NCBI GenBank assembly: GCA_036320915.1
Contig: JAXBDG010000016.1
Coordinates: 868,001 to 932,000, forward strand
DNA: 64,000 bases
Reading direction: 5' to 3'
DNA from: Linnemannia elongata
Taxonomy: Eukaryota; Mortierellomycota; Mortierellomycetes; Mortierellales; Mortierellaceae
The position numbers and the translations under genes are program-made. Of the stretch, positions 25,601 to 35,839 are shown one piece after another; positions within the stretch are counted from its first letter, which is position 1; every line of letters begins with the position of its first letter. The notes below the pieces were generated by a model. That model was not told where the DNA came from and searched no databases. It was given only the letters and a program-made list of their open reading frames with translations.

Positions 25601-26978
25601 GGAATCAACCAAAGCGCTTGCGGCGAGTGAATCACTGAAGTCTTGGAAGACGATCCGCCGAGGTACTGGAGAAGGATGTTGTAGATCCATTGACAGGTCG
25701 AAATAAATAACGCCAAAGGAACGTAATGGTCCACGACAGGGTTCTTTTGGAAAAAGTTGACCGGGCTATTGTGCAACATGAATAAAGGAGGTTCAGTTTA
25801 GTAATTTGCGTGTTCTTTTGGTCGATCTGACGCGTAATATGACTTTTGGAAGCAAGTAAAAGAGTGCTGCAACCTACGCCGAGCGCCATAGCCATCCAGG
25901 AAGGCCATAAAACAGTACAAGCGGAATCAGGATGGCATTAAGTACGATGACGGATCCGACTCCAATGAGCGCCTTCTGCAATAAACCTTCTATAGACGGA
26001 AGGTATGAACCTGGCACTTTACGATATAAAAAGAGAAGGTACGATGAATGAGCAGGGAGGGTTAGACAAGTAAAAGATGGACTGCACGTGGAAGCCAGAT
26101 ATGTACTCTGAAAGGAACTAGTTCACTTACAAACCCGCAGAGCAAAGTAGTCAAAGCAGAACGATGCTTGCGTGACAGGAACGATGATTTGTAGAACAAC
26201 ACCGCGCGCACCGACGGGAATCCTGATAGGCGCCAGCGTCACTACATCAAACGCATAGTACAATAGAGACTCTGTCCCTACAGGATTTGCCTCTTCGAAC
26301 AATCCCGTGCTTCCTCCGTCTATGCTCATAAAGGCGCCATGCTCATCCAGAAACTGAAGTAATACTCGAAAGATGGCTGCTGGTGGAGCAACTGTTAACG
26401 ATGGAGGAGCTTCGGCCGTGTAATAACTCACAGAAAGCTCCAGCTGTTGCTGCCCTTGGTCGATGAGCGGTCCTTGCTCCGTAAGATCTGCTGACGTTAT
26501 TAACGTTGGGTCAGATGTCGTTTGATTGTCGATGTTGCTAGGCGCTGTAAAAGAGCAACATGAAAAAATAGGGTTGAATGTCCAACCAGGGGTAAATGAC
26601 CACGGGTTGGACGCCGTCGGCGCTCCAGTCAGGGGTCCTGTTGTTAAGGGGGAAGTAGCAGGGATCGTAGGAGGAGGAGGCGTTGGGGGTTGGGTGGCTG
26701 AAAGAGTCTGCAAGGTACAAGAGGGATCTCGGACCAAGTTAGTTGTCCCCAGGAACGAATATTGGCATTGGATCCGAGCACTTGTCACACCTACAAGAGC
26801 GGAGACAGAATGAGGGTGTTAGGCTGCGAGGGATCCGGTGAACAAGCTCTAAAATAGGGTAGAGTTTATGCTGTTTACCTGCACTCGTAGGCGTTGGGAA
26901 GAATATTACTCCATTTATGCAGATCCATAGTAAGAACCATGATCGACAGAGCTGCGATTGAAGCGAGCAGGGGAGCAT
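22650..26978 (-). CDS. Polytopic membrane protein with secreted N-terminal domain, unknown function
   Basis: Exons 26978-26879, 26790-26131, 26010-25878, 25765-24079 and 23978-22650 give 1302 residues. I do not recognise the family. Residues 1-33 form a signal peptide (SWFLLWICINGVIFF, then TSAG). Residues 34-253 are a proline/threonine-rich extracytoplasmic domain with several cysteines. The first strong membrane helix spans about 270-290, and about four more follow to residue 430. A hydrophilic Ser-rich, probably cytosolic loop runs to about residue 720. Two clusters of helices follow, one in each of the last two exons. The C-terminal 280 residues are hydrophilic, with an alanine/asparagine run. 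The arrangement suggests a receptor- or transporter-like protein of the plasma membrane or endomembranes, which is inference only. The last intron has a weak AAG acceptor, but phase closes. It shares a roughly 1-kb divergent region with CLN3. Confidence 0.75.
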
Positions 26979-28003
26979 ATTACGGTTGAGGGGATCTATG
27001 GTATCAGTAGGTGGGTATGGAACGTCTATTGGCTTCTAGTATGCAAAACGCCAAGAGACAGGTGGAGGGGTATTTATAAAGATGGAGAGGAGTAGCAGAT
27101 CATTAAAATGTTTGAAGAAACGACGTGCAGGTAGAGTTGAAGGAGGATGGATGATGTGGAGGTGAGACGCAGTGGAAGAAGAACGTTAAAGGCTGGAAGG
27201 AAAGAGAGAGAGTGTGTGAGAGTGAGAGAGTAGGAGGAATGGCGTGGCTGGACGGGGAGAGAGAGGGGGCGAGTGGGAGAGCCAGCGTGTAAGAAAAAAA
27301 AAAGGAGCGGATAAAAAAAGAGAGAGAAAAAGAGAGAGAGAGAGAGAGAGATAGAGAAAGAGAAGAAAGAAAGAAACAAAAGAAACGAAAATACAATATA
27401 AGACAGGGAGGGAGTGGGGAAGAAAGAGTGAAGAAAAGGTGAGGAAGACAGAAACCTCAAAGGGGGTTAAGAAGTGACCAAAAGGTGGAGGGAAAGGGGC
27501 AGCATGCCCTGCAGCAGGACCAAAAGCGCAGACATGTTGCCGCCCATGCTGACGCTGACGAGCGAGCACAAAGTTGAGGTATGAAGGTAGCCATGGAAAA
27601 AAAGAAATAGAAATAGGTCATCATTGGACGGATGACCAATGTGTGTGTGTATCTTTCATGCCCTCCCTCCCTCCCTTCCCCCTTTTTGGAGGCATGCTGT
27701 CGACCCTCCCCCTATTTTCCACTTTTTTTGTTTTTTGTTGTTTTTGCTGTTATTGCTGTTGCTGCTGTCATTGCTGCTGTTATTGTTGCTGTCATTGTTG
27801 CTACTGTTGTTGCTGTTGCTGCTGTTGTTACAATTGCACCCCCTTCTTAGCTTGCGCCCACAAGTCAAACCTCTTTCCCCCTTCAGCCACACTCACCACA
27901 CACACACCACTCACACACACACACATACACACAAAAACACACAGTCGCAAACCAAGGTTTTCTTTTTTTTTATTCCATCAAGAATACTTTCCACCTCCAC
28001 AAC
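26979..28003. promoter_or_regulatory. Divergent promoter region of membrane protein and CLN3 genes
   Basis: No gene is seen. The stretch contains GA-rich purine runs at about 27200-27420 (pyrimidine-rich on the minus-strand transcript), a TGT/TGC trinucleotide repeat at about 27720-27830, and a CA-rich run at about 27890-27945 just before the CLN3 start. Long open frames here are read through these simple repeats. Confidence 0.6.
27728..27832. repeat. Degenerate TTG/CTG trinucleotide repeat
   Basis: Interspersed TGT, TGC and TGA-containing triplets make up about 100 bp of non-coding DNA upstream of CLN3. Confidence 0.8.
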
Positions 28004-31000
28004 ATGTTCGAATGGCTCTCTCGTCGGCGCCCTTATGCAACAACAGCGTACTCAAGCATAGACACCGACAACGAATCCCTCGACACTCCTACCCTTCATG
28101 GTAATAAAAAGGGACTTGCCCACAGTTAATCACTTCATTCATTCTACCCAGGCAAACAGGCTCTGTCTACAGAAGTGTGGGAATGAGCACCAGACACAGA
28201 CCACGCTCGTCATGCAAGAGCCTAAATGGAAAAACTGACCTCAATGCTGGCTGCTTGTTGTAGTGACCCACCGAGGCAAGATTAGCGCCCGCTTTCGACA
28301 ACTACTCTCTGGAATCGGGCGCGACTGGATAGCCTTCTTTACCTTTGGTATGTTACTGCAGACACATTGACCGGGTAACGCATTATTATTATTTTTTTTG
28401 CTCTCTGTGTCTCTGTTGTCTCCCGAATGGATGATGTGCGCCTCGTGTGCCATGTCGGCGCCTCGAGACTTTGATATTAAATATTTCTAACACTCCACTT
28501 TTGTTTTGACAAACCGCTCTGTGCCTTTGCCTTTGCCTTCACTCACAGGATGGTGAGCACTTTGATCCGGCTTGTATGACGGAAACAGATTGATAGGCAC
28601 CACAATTTTATCGAAAGATGACCCACTCACTCCATTATCAAATTCCTGGAACACTCAATCCCTTCATATGGCGTTATAAGCATCAACAATATTATCTACG
28701 TGGTTATCCTCTCGGCTGCCGTCGATCTCGTCGGCGCCAAAGTACCCAAGGTGCGCATCCAGTCGTTGCTCATTCGTAACGGCAATTTTAGAGGCTCTGT
28801 ATTCACCTTGTGTCCACGCAGGAAACTGACTAGTCTCCTTACATGACTGTAGGGCATCGTATTACTGGCAGATATTGCTCCATCGTTACTCGTCAAGATG
28901 ATCGCCCCGTACTTTGTATATAGAATTCCTTACTCAACCCGCGTTGTTTTGTGTGCGTCATTATCATTCAGTGCAGTTGTGGTAAGCGGTAGTGCTGTCA
29001 TTCTGTCCGGCTGTGATTAGGTAGTATTCTCGTCAATGATGATATGCCTGGAAGAGACTGTATTGCTCATCGTCGTCTTACTCTCTCTACATGCTGCTGA
29101 TCTTGCTCTAGTTGATTGCCCAAGCTGAGAGCATAACCGTTCGTCTCTTGGGCGTAATGATGGCATCGTTGAGTTCAGGACTGGGAGAGCTGACGTTCTT
29201 AATGCTAAGCTCATTTTATCGACTTGAGATGGTCTCCGCATGGTCGAGTGGCACAGGCGGGGCAGGACTTCTCGGCGCTCTATTGTTTTTGGCCCTCACT
29301 TCATGGCTGGGACTATCCGTGCCTCAAACATTGGCAGTCGTCTCCGTAAGTTTTATTCTTACAGCAGGTCCTTACGCTGCACTATTTTGAGAAAGAACCA
29401 AAGCCTAACACTCCTTTTTAAGCACTCTGCCCTATAGTTATTTCCTGCCCTAATGTTGATTGCATACTTTGTAATCCTGACCAAAGCTACAAGTCCCGCT
29501 TCTCGCCAACAAGCAGCAGGAGAAGGATATCGGCCGCTTTCAACCTCCAATCAAATATTTACAAACAACTATGACGAAGAGCGTCTGCTCTCCACAACTA
29601 ACCATCACCAGCGCCCCCGAGCCTCAACTTGGGACCCCTCAACCGCGTACCTCGCTCCACAAGTTGCAAAGCCAACGTCTCCGCCCTCATTCCACTCTAT
29701 GAACGGAGTTTCGGAAGGCGCCGGCGTATCTCGTTTTGACCAACATCATGATCAACATGGAAATGGAAGCAGAAGTACCCAAACGGAAGGATCAACACTC
29801 CCAACATCATCTGGGCGAACCTCGCCTCCATCCATTACCCACACGAATGACAATAGCTCAGCTTCTTCTGTAACGTTTCCGACGCCGCCAGCTATTCCTT
29901 CTTGGGACCTTACTCCTCCATTGTGGGACGCGCCTCAGCATCATGCAGAGCCAACGTCGATTAATACTCTTTTGGCAGCGACAGATCCAGGCGATCCAAA
30001 CTTTGTGTCACCCTTCCGGGAGAGCGAAGAGAGCGGATCCGGTCGTCGTAGGAGAGTCTACAAGTCCCAACCAAACGAGGACATGACGATGCAGGAGAAG
30101 CGTGCTATGGCCAGGTCACTGCTTGTACCCTTCATGTTCCCGCTCTTCTTGGTCTATTTTGCGTAAGCGCCTCGTTACAACGTCCTTTTAGTTTTCATTG
30201 TTCGCATTAGATGGCTACTTTGACTAACTCATTCATTCGTCTCCTTCCATAGCGAGTACACAATGAACCAAGGAGTCCTCCCGGTCGTGCTATTTCCTCT
30301 GGAGAAGACGCCGTTTACCCACATGCGAGACGTAAGGTCTTCATTCTATGCCTCATATTCCGTTGTTCTTTTTCAATTGGACCTTACACTAAATCCTTTT
30401 GCCTTAAAAAAATAGCACTATGTTACATATTCCGCTATTTATCAGGTAAAATGATCATGTATGCTTACCTTGTTCAAACAGACCTACGTTGTGCTGGAAA
30501 CAATTTACCGTTCAGAGTCAAGAGGGGAGGGAATCTGTCTGACTTAATTGCTCTTTGTTCTTTGCCTGCTCTAACCATTGACTTGTGAAATTATTGCGTG
30601 TTAAACTGTCTAATAGCTCGGAGTGTTCATCAGTCGGTCCTCTGCCTCGCTCATCGAAATACCTTATCTTTGGATACCTTCGTTACTGCAAGTTTTTACC
30701 CTTCTCATCGCCAGTGCACAGGCAGTCCTGACAACCGTCGCCTCCTCCCCTCCACCAACCTACTCCTCATCATGGTGGGGTGACGGGCTCGCATCTCTTC
30801 CAATGCCCTTTCCAAACATTTACTTTGTGTTTCTTTTGATATTTTGGGAGGGACTCCTTGGTGGTGCTACCTATGTTCACACTTACATAGGAATTTCAAA
30901 AAATCTTGAGCACGACCCCCGAGGAAAGGAGTTTGCTCTGGGAGTTGTCGGTGTTGCGGATGGGCTAGGAATCTTACTTGCTGGAGTTGTGAGTTTGTGG

Positions 31001-31072
31001 CTTGAGCCAGCTCTGTGTCAATGGCAAGTCGCTGAACGTGGCGTCAACCTCTGCCTTAACATGGCTGACTAA
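28004..31072 (+). CDS. BTN1: CLN3/battenin (Btn1) lysosomal-vacuolar membrane protein
   Basis: Ten exons: 28004-28100, 28264-28347, 28549-28552, 28681-28750, 28853-28981, 29112-29345, 29438-30162, 30253-30331, 30416-30445 and 30617-31072. They give 635 residues. CLN3/Btn1 is a vacuolar/endosomal membrane protein of the MFS fold involved in vacuolar pH and lipid/amino-acid homeostasis. Family landmarks are [30 protein letters not shown], the [10 protein letters not shown] motif and [13 protein letters not shown]. The third exon is only 4 nt (GATG), flanked by ACAG and GTGAGC; without it the frame breaks right before INNIIY. Residues 223-435 are a long Ser/Thr/Pro-rich loop between membrane helices, which makes the protein about 200 residues longer than human CLN3 (438). 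A 30-nt exon also occurs near the 3' end. Confidence 0.9.
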
Positions 31073-31635
31073 GGCCATTATAAGTTATAATTTAAAAGGC
31101 TAGGCCATGGTATTGTATTGTTTGTCAAGACGGACATACAAAGCAGATCAGCTAGAATAAGATAAAAATCCTAAGTAATCGAAACCTTTCTTCTCGTGGC
31201 CTTCTTCAGCGTGCTGGCCCTGTCTGGCCATCGATGGAGGCTACCCGACTGTATCCCTGATCGCGTAGCAAAAACAGTTCAGTTGTATCTCCTGCTGCAA
31301 TGACAGAGTCACCAAGTATAGGTGGGATTGGCTTTGACTGTGCTAAGCGGAGGGTTGTGTGTCAAAGATATTTAGAAATCATTATTTGGCGTATGTGCAG
31401 AGCAGATTGTAGACTGTGGCTTTTGCTCACTATAAAGGTTCTTTGTTTCTCGTCAACGTGTGAAGGAGCCTTGCTGAACGGCGCGCTTCGCAAAACCTTT
31501 TTTTTTCATATTCCTCATTCTTTCTTACCCCTTCTCCTCATCCTCTTCTCCTTCCTCCTCTTCTTTTTTCTCTTCATCCCTTTCCTCACAACAAAAGCAT
31601 CTCGATCTTCACACCTCTCCTCGCTGTTGGCCTCG
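31073..31635. other. Intergenic region upstream of F-box gene
   Basis: No gene is seen. The F-box frame is open upstream to 31300, but this part lacks codon bias and runs through a TC/TTC-rich leader at about 31500-31590, which looks like the promoter and 5' UTR. Confidence 0.6.
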
Positions 31636-33660
31636 ATGCATCCTGCTCCGAATCTTCCTCCTGAGATCTTGTGTCTCATCACACACCACCTCTCCCGACA
31701 GGACCTGGTGCAGATAGTCAGGATAAACAAGTCTTGGTACTCAACCTGCTCCCCGCTGCTCTGGAAGACTGTCCGGATCCTGCACCCATCCCGGCGACTC
31801 TGTTTCATGTCCGAGCCAGCACAACAGGCCTTTCTCCGCCATAGTCGCTATGTGAGGTCTTTTCAAACCCGCTTCTTCAGGCCGATCAAGACCTTTCTTG
31901 AAGCTCCCGATCTCTGCCTCGAGACCATCGATATCCTCAACAACAACCTTCACTCCGATGTCATAGATCCTTGCATGAGCGCCGACTCTGAAGCTCTGCT
32001 GATTGCTCTGTTGAAGAGGAGCCCTCACCTTCGGAATTTGCGCATCAAACGATCACCTACGGTGTCTCTCCCTCTGCTCAAGACTATTGCCACAGTGCTA
32101 CCACGACTCCAGTTCTTGTCTTTGTTTTGTCCACAAGGAATGCCGTGGGTCAGTCCAGCAACCATGAAGGCGTTTCTTGAAGCATGTTCTCCAGAGATGG
32201 AACAATTGAGTGCGTGGGTGATTGTCGAGGAAGACAACGAAGGGCAAATCGAGTCAGGCATATGGGAACTAAAGGACAAGGACAAGCACGCGTGCGAAAA
32301 CGAGAAAGAACGCAAGCACCACCAGTGTTTCATCAGCGATGTGTATGACAGCGTCTCTGAACACAACCACAGCGCCAGCCAGGAGTCTCCACCATCACAT
32401 CCAGCCCTCCGCATGCTCTGTCTATCAGGGTACTTTTTCGACCATGAGGAGGAGATTGTGGTGCCGTTCCTCAGAGGCTGCAAGAATCTGCAATTGATCG
32501 AGTCACCGGATGAATACCGTGACGACAAGTGCTGGATCACGGACAATTATCGGATACGAAGTGCGATTGAGGAGGCCACAGGATCGACCCTCAGGAAGTT
32601 GATCATTGAACCTTCAGGAACAGGGGCAGGGGTAGGGGCAGAGACAGAATCAGAATCAGAGCCAGAGATCACGGATGAGGATGTGGCACAGTTGATTCTG
32701 GCAGGACAGTCGCAGCGGTCAGACGGACGCAAGGAGGTCTGGCACACTCTTCATTTGGAAGGAAATGCGCTTTTGGGACCACTGACAGCGGATGCGATTC
32801 TCCAGACTTGCACGAGTGGGCTGGTCTGGCTCAACATTTCAGGCTGCCAAGGGATTCGTGGACATCACATCCAGACTATTCTGACGACCGCAGTACACTT
32901 GCGGAACCTCGATGCAGGATGTAGAGGCGACTCTGAAGCGACGGATTCTCGACTCTACGTTTCTGAGATCCTTCAATCGAACAAGCCTTGGGTCTGTCGG
33001 TCACTCCGGAGACTGAATGTGCATATTTCTGGACTCGCAAGACCAGACTTCTATCGTACAGCAGGAATGGATGCCGTCGGCTATAGTGACTCCTTGAAGC
33101 AGAGTCGAGATGTCCAGAAACAGGTCTATCGCCAGATCGCCAGCCTAAAGTACCTGGAGGAATTGTGCCTAGGAGATAGCGGCCTGTTTCCAGAGGATTC
33201 TGGGGATGTCGACGAACTCTCGGCTGGGCCGGCGGGGTCAAGGGCGAAGGAGGTGATATGGGAGCCTTACATGTACGATTTGAAATACGGCAACGGATAC
33301 CAAACAAGATGCTTGGAGCTGACGCTTGACAGCGGGTTGGATATTCTTGGGACACTGACTGAGCTGAGGGTCCTCGACATTACAAGGATGAAGCACCGGC
33401 TTGGAGTGGCTGAGATGGAATGGATGGAGGACAATTGGCCGAACCTCCGGACTATCAAGGGTCTGTTTGCAAAGCTACTGAGACGTCCTTACGCCGTGAC
33501 ACCTAGTGAGGACGACAGGAAACGACGGGAGGATTTGGTGGACTGGGTGGCCATGTGTAGGCCGCCTTGGTCAGGTATGGACGAAGATGAGATTGAGCAA
33601 TACCGCGCGAAACGATCCTTTCATGTCTGTGAAGGTTACGAATCGGACACGTCGATCTGA
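31636..33660 (+). CDS. F-box/LRR protein
   Basis: A single exon of 674 residues. The start ATG 31636 is chosen because the F-box begins at once: residues 7-47 read LPPEILCLITHHLSRQDLV and then VRINKSWYSTCSPLLWKTV, a classical F-box for Skp1 binding. Leucine-rich strands follow (LRNLRIKRSPTVSLPLLKTI, LRMLCLSGYFF, LRVLDITRM). There is a charged insertion near residues 330-345 and an acidic one near residues 325-345 of the LRR part (ESESEPEITDEDV). The likely role is a substrate receptor of an SCF ubiquitin ligase, by family; the substrate is unknown. Repeat-rich DNA begins right after the 3' end. Confidence 0.87.
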   Translation: MHPAPNLPPEILCLITHHLSRQDLVQIVRINKSWYSTCSPLLWKTVRILHPSRRLCFMSEPAQQAFLRHSRYVRSFQTRFFRPIKTFLEAPDLCLETIDILNNNLHSDVIDPCMSADSEALLIALLKRSPHLRNLRIKRSPTVSLPLLKTIATVLPRLQFLSLFCPQGMPWVSPATMKAFLEACSPEMEQLSAWVIVEEDNEGQIESGIWELKDKDKHACENEKERKHHQCFISDVYDSVSEHNHSASQESPPSHPALRMLCLSGYFFDHEEEIVVPFLRGCKNLQLIESPDEYRDDKCWITDNYRIRSAIEEATGSTLRKLIIEPSGTGAGVGAETESESEPEITDEDVAQLILAGQSQRSDGRKEVWHTLHLEGNALLGPLTADAILQTCTSGLVWLNISGCQGIRGHHIQTILTTAVHLRNLDAGCRGDSEATDSRLYVSEILQSNKPWVCRSLRRLNVHISGLARPDFYRTAGMDAVGYSDSLKQSRDVQKQVYRQIASLKYLEELCLGDSGLFPEDSGDVDELSAGPAGSRAKEVIWEPYMYDLKYGNGYQTRCLELTLDSGLDILGTLTELRVLDITRMKHRLGVAEMEWMEDNWPNLRTIKGLFAKLLRRPYAVTPSEDDRKRREDLVDWVAMCRPPWSGMDEDEIEQYRAKRSFHVCEGYESDTSI

Positions 33661-34033
33661 GAATAAATATTATTATTATTATTCTTATTCTTCCGCATGT
33701 TGAAGGGAGCACAGGGAAGCTTTATTTTCGTGTGGTGTTTTAATCTCTCTAGTGAATACACCCCAAGGCAGGCATCAAAGATTTGAAACAAAAGGAAGGC
33801 TGCATACGATACTCCTTTAGTATCTTTACAAGTTATGAAGGCCGATCCAAAGCCCGACTCTATGCATCTATTGTCGCTTCTCTTCGCAGCTTAAACGGAA
33901 GCCAAAGTAATCCTAGACGGAAATAAAGGGAATTCTTCCCACCTTATTCACTATTGATGGCCTCCTTCCTGCTACATACTCTCCGACAACTGCTCGTCAG
34001 CAGCGTGTAGGTCATTGGTCACTCCAACGCGGA
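33661..34033. repeat. Dispersed repeat, copy R1
   Basis: A block at about 33870-34020 with the landmarks cagcttaaacggaag, ataaagggaattcttccc, cactattgatgg and gctcgtcagcagcg recurs at about 41975-42410 (R2) and 43115-43280 (R3). It contains no frame with coding character. Copies R1 and R2 both lie downstream of an F-box gene and upstream of a tRNA-like element. Confidence 0.75.
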
Positions 34034-34163
34034 CCATTCAGTTAACATAGGGAGTGAGGGGGGATGTAACAGGATTCTGCATTTTCCACGCCTTGGTAAG
34101 ATGAAGTTGGAACAGGCACAAAACCCCAGGTCAAGAAAGCAAGACACAACACACAAGTGCAAT

Positions 34164-34284
34164 GAAGAGGTGGCCGAGTGGTCCAAGGCGCCGCAACCAC
34201 AAGGTTTTCCATTTGATTCCTACTGGATTCAAACACTTGCGGTCTGTTCCAAGAACAGTCGTGGGTTCAAATCCCTCCCTCTTC
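34164..34284 (+). ncRNA. Class II tRNA-like element, copy A (Leu/Ser type)
   Basis: The 7-bp acceptor stem GAAGAGG/CCTCTTC pairs perfectly. A box is TGGCCGAGTGG at 34171-34181, B box GGTTCAAATCC at 34264-34274, with a 5-bp variable-arm hairpin (TGTTC/GAACA). A T6 run follows the 3' end (34285-34290), fitting a Pol III terminator. CCGCA and TGCGG form the anticodon stem, but the 42 nt between them give no U33 or sensible anticodon, and the T-stem has a T-T mismatch. It may be a degenerate tRNA-Leu, an intron-bearing tRNA or a tRNA-derived repeat. Confidence 0.55.
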
Positions 34285-34415
34285 TTTTTTGCCACTTGTG
34301 TCTTGCACCTTCTCCTTTCGCTTGTGTTTCCATTTTGCCTCTTTCTTTTTTTGTTTGTAAATTTGATGCATGGTCCGCGCCTCCAAAGCCATTTTCTATC
34401 ATTTTCTCTCTTCCT

Positions 34416-34440
34416 CGAAAAATTTCAACGAAATTTTTCG
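34416..34440. repeat. Perfect palindrome downstream of tRNA-like copy A
   Basis: Arms of 11 bp (CGAAAAATTTC and its complement) around a 3-nt loop. Versions recur at 35720-35745 and 35984-36009, at the same distance from the other tRNA-like copies, each followed or preceded by cgccaccaa. Confidence 0.75.
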
Positions 34441-35264
34441 CGCCACCAATTTTTTCCATGAGAGAGATGTATTTATTTTGAGTATCTAACATCAGAGATA
34501 GGCATGCCCGCAGTATAAAACTGTCAATAACTGTCAAGGGAGATAGCTGGTTATGGTTGTGATTGACCGCGTTCTGGAGGTGAGGTGGGACGATATCGCA
34601 ATCTCATATGCGACTAGCGAAAGGCCACATGGGTAGAAACCATTAGGGGTGAAGCAAATCGTTGCCTCTAGTCACCGCGGGAGGCTAGTGAGTTTAGCTG
34701 TCCTATCCCTTGTCCTCGGCAGAAATGCCTTGGGTCTGTTCTCATGCGATCAGTCGCGGAGCATCGAGGCTTCCACATCAGTTCCGAGGTCTGCATCTCC
34801 AAGTAGCCAACAAACTTGTGCAAGGCCGTCTTGGTGATGGGCTGTGGGGTTCAGAAGAGCACGGGCGGGCCATTCAGTCTACTTTTTTTTTTTATTCTTT
34901 TTTTTTATTTTTTTATTCCTAGAATTGCCTCTGACAATTGGCCTATCTTGTGCAGTACACGATATTTGTTATCTAATGTCTAAACTAGGTGCGCGTACTT
35001 TGCACAGAAGCATTTTAGTATGCTTGTGCAGGAAGCCGGTTACCCGAGAGAATGTACTAGAACACTGAAAGGTTTGTCTAAGCGGTCCGCCGATTTGGCT
35101 GGCTCCACACGGCATTCAGACTGGCTCATCACCAGGTTAACGTAGCCATATAGTGGGCATACTCACTCTCTCCATGCACTTTGTGCGTCTGAGAATTATT
35201 TCATCTCAGGCCTCCTGGACAGGGGAGGCTAGCGCAATACCGTCAAATCCTAATTGAGCGTGTC

Positions 35265-35340
35265 TTCGTAGGTCTGAACCCACGACCCTCGCGCTGAAAA
35301 AGGGGAAGCTTTACCATTATGGTGGGCTCGCCCGCCCGGG
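35265..35340 (-). other. Possible tRNA-derived fragment
   Basis: On the minus strand, GAGCCCACCATAATGGTAAAGC resembles an A-box/D-arm and GTGGGTTCAGACC resembles a B box, 50 nt apart. Stems do not pair convincingly, so a degenerate tRNA fragment is the most I can claim. Confidence 0.25.
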
Positions 35341-35459
35341 CCATTCAGTCAACATGGGGAGGCGAAGCAACAGGACCTTGCATTTTCTGCGCCTTGATTG
35401 GGTGGACATACGTAGGCACAAAACCCCAGGTCAAGAAAGCAATACACAACAAGTACAAA

Positions 35460-35578
35460 GAAGAGGTGGCCGAGTGGTCCAAGGCGCCGCATCCTTAAAT
35501 ATTCTGTTTGATTCCTCTTGGATTCAAAAACTGCGGTCTGTTCCAAGAACAGTCGTGGGTTCAAATCCCTCCCTCTTC
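35460..35578 (+). ncRNA. Class II tRNA-like element, copy B
   Basis: It has the same architecture as copy A: acceptor GAAGAGG/CCTCTTC, A box, CCGCA/TGCGG stem enclosing 40 nt, variable hairpin and B box. It is followed by CTTTT. Upstream (caaaaccccaggtcaagaaagc) and downstream flanks match copy A and the minus-strand copy, so the repeated unit is larger than the tRNA-like part. Confidence 0.5.
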
Positions 35579-35839
35579 TCTTTTGCCACTTGTGTCTTGC
35601 TCCTTCTCCTTTCGCTTGTGTTTCCATTTTGCTTCTTTCTTTTTTCGTTTGTAAATTTGATGCATGGTCCGCGCCTCCAAAGGATGCGCCCCCCATGTTC
35701 TATCATTTTCTCTCTTCTTCGAAAAATTTCGTCGAAATTTTTTGCGCCACCAATTCGCCACGTGTGTGCCTCGTCATAGTCACAGTCCCTGAATCTGTTG
35801 CAAGTGGGCGCAATGGATGACAGACTTTCCTTAGCCCCA

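Larger units (their letters stand above)
34034..34600 (+). repeat. Left arm of large inverted repeat carrying a tRNA-like element
   Basis: Sequence from about 34062 to 34595 reappears, nearly identical over long stretches, on the opposite strand at about 36371-35840. Shared landmarks are gatgtaacaggatt, caaaaccccaggtcaagaaag, the tRNA-like unit, gcatggtccgcgcctccaaa, a CGAAAAATTTC palindrome, ggcatgcccgcagt and gaggtgggacga. The arms are separated by about 1.2 kb holding a third, direct copy. Confidence 0.8.

Noticed and set aside
27656..27892. Asn/Ser-rich minus-strand frame
   Set aside because: Direct product of a trinucleotide repeat in non-coding DNA.
31300..31635. N-terminal extension of the second F-box protein
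   Set aside because: Upstream part lacks codon bias, crosses a TC-rich leader, and the F-box starts right after ATG 31636.
34164..34284. Ordinary intron-containing tRNA-Leu
   Set aside because: No U33 and no Leu anticodon at the canonical position in this or most other copies, and a T-stem mismatch; kept only as tRNA-like.
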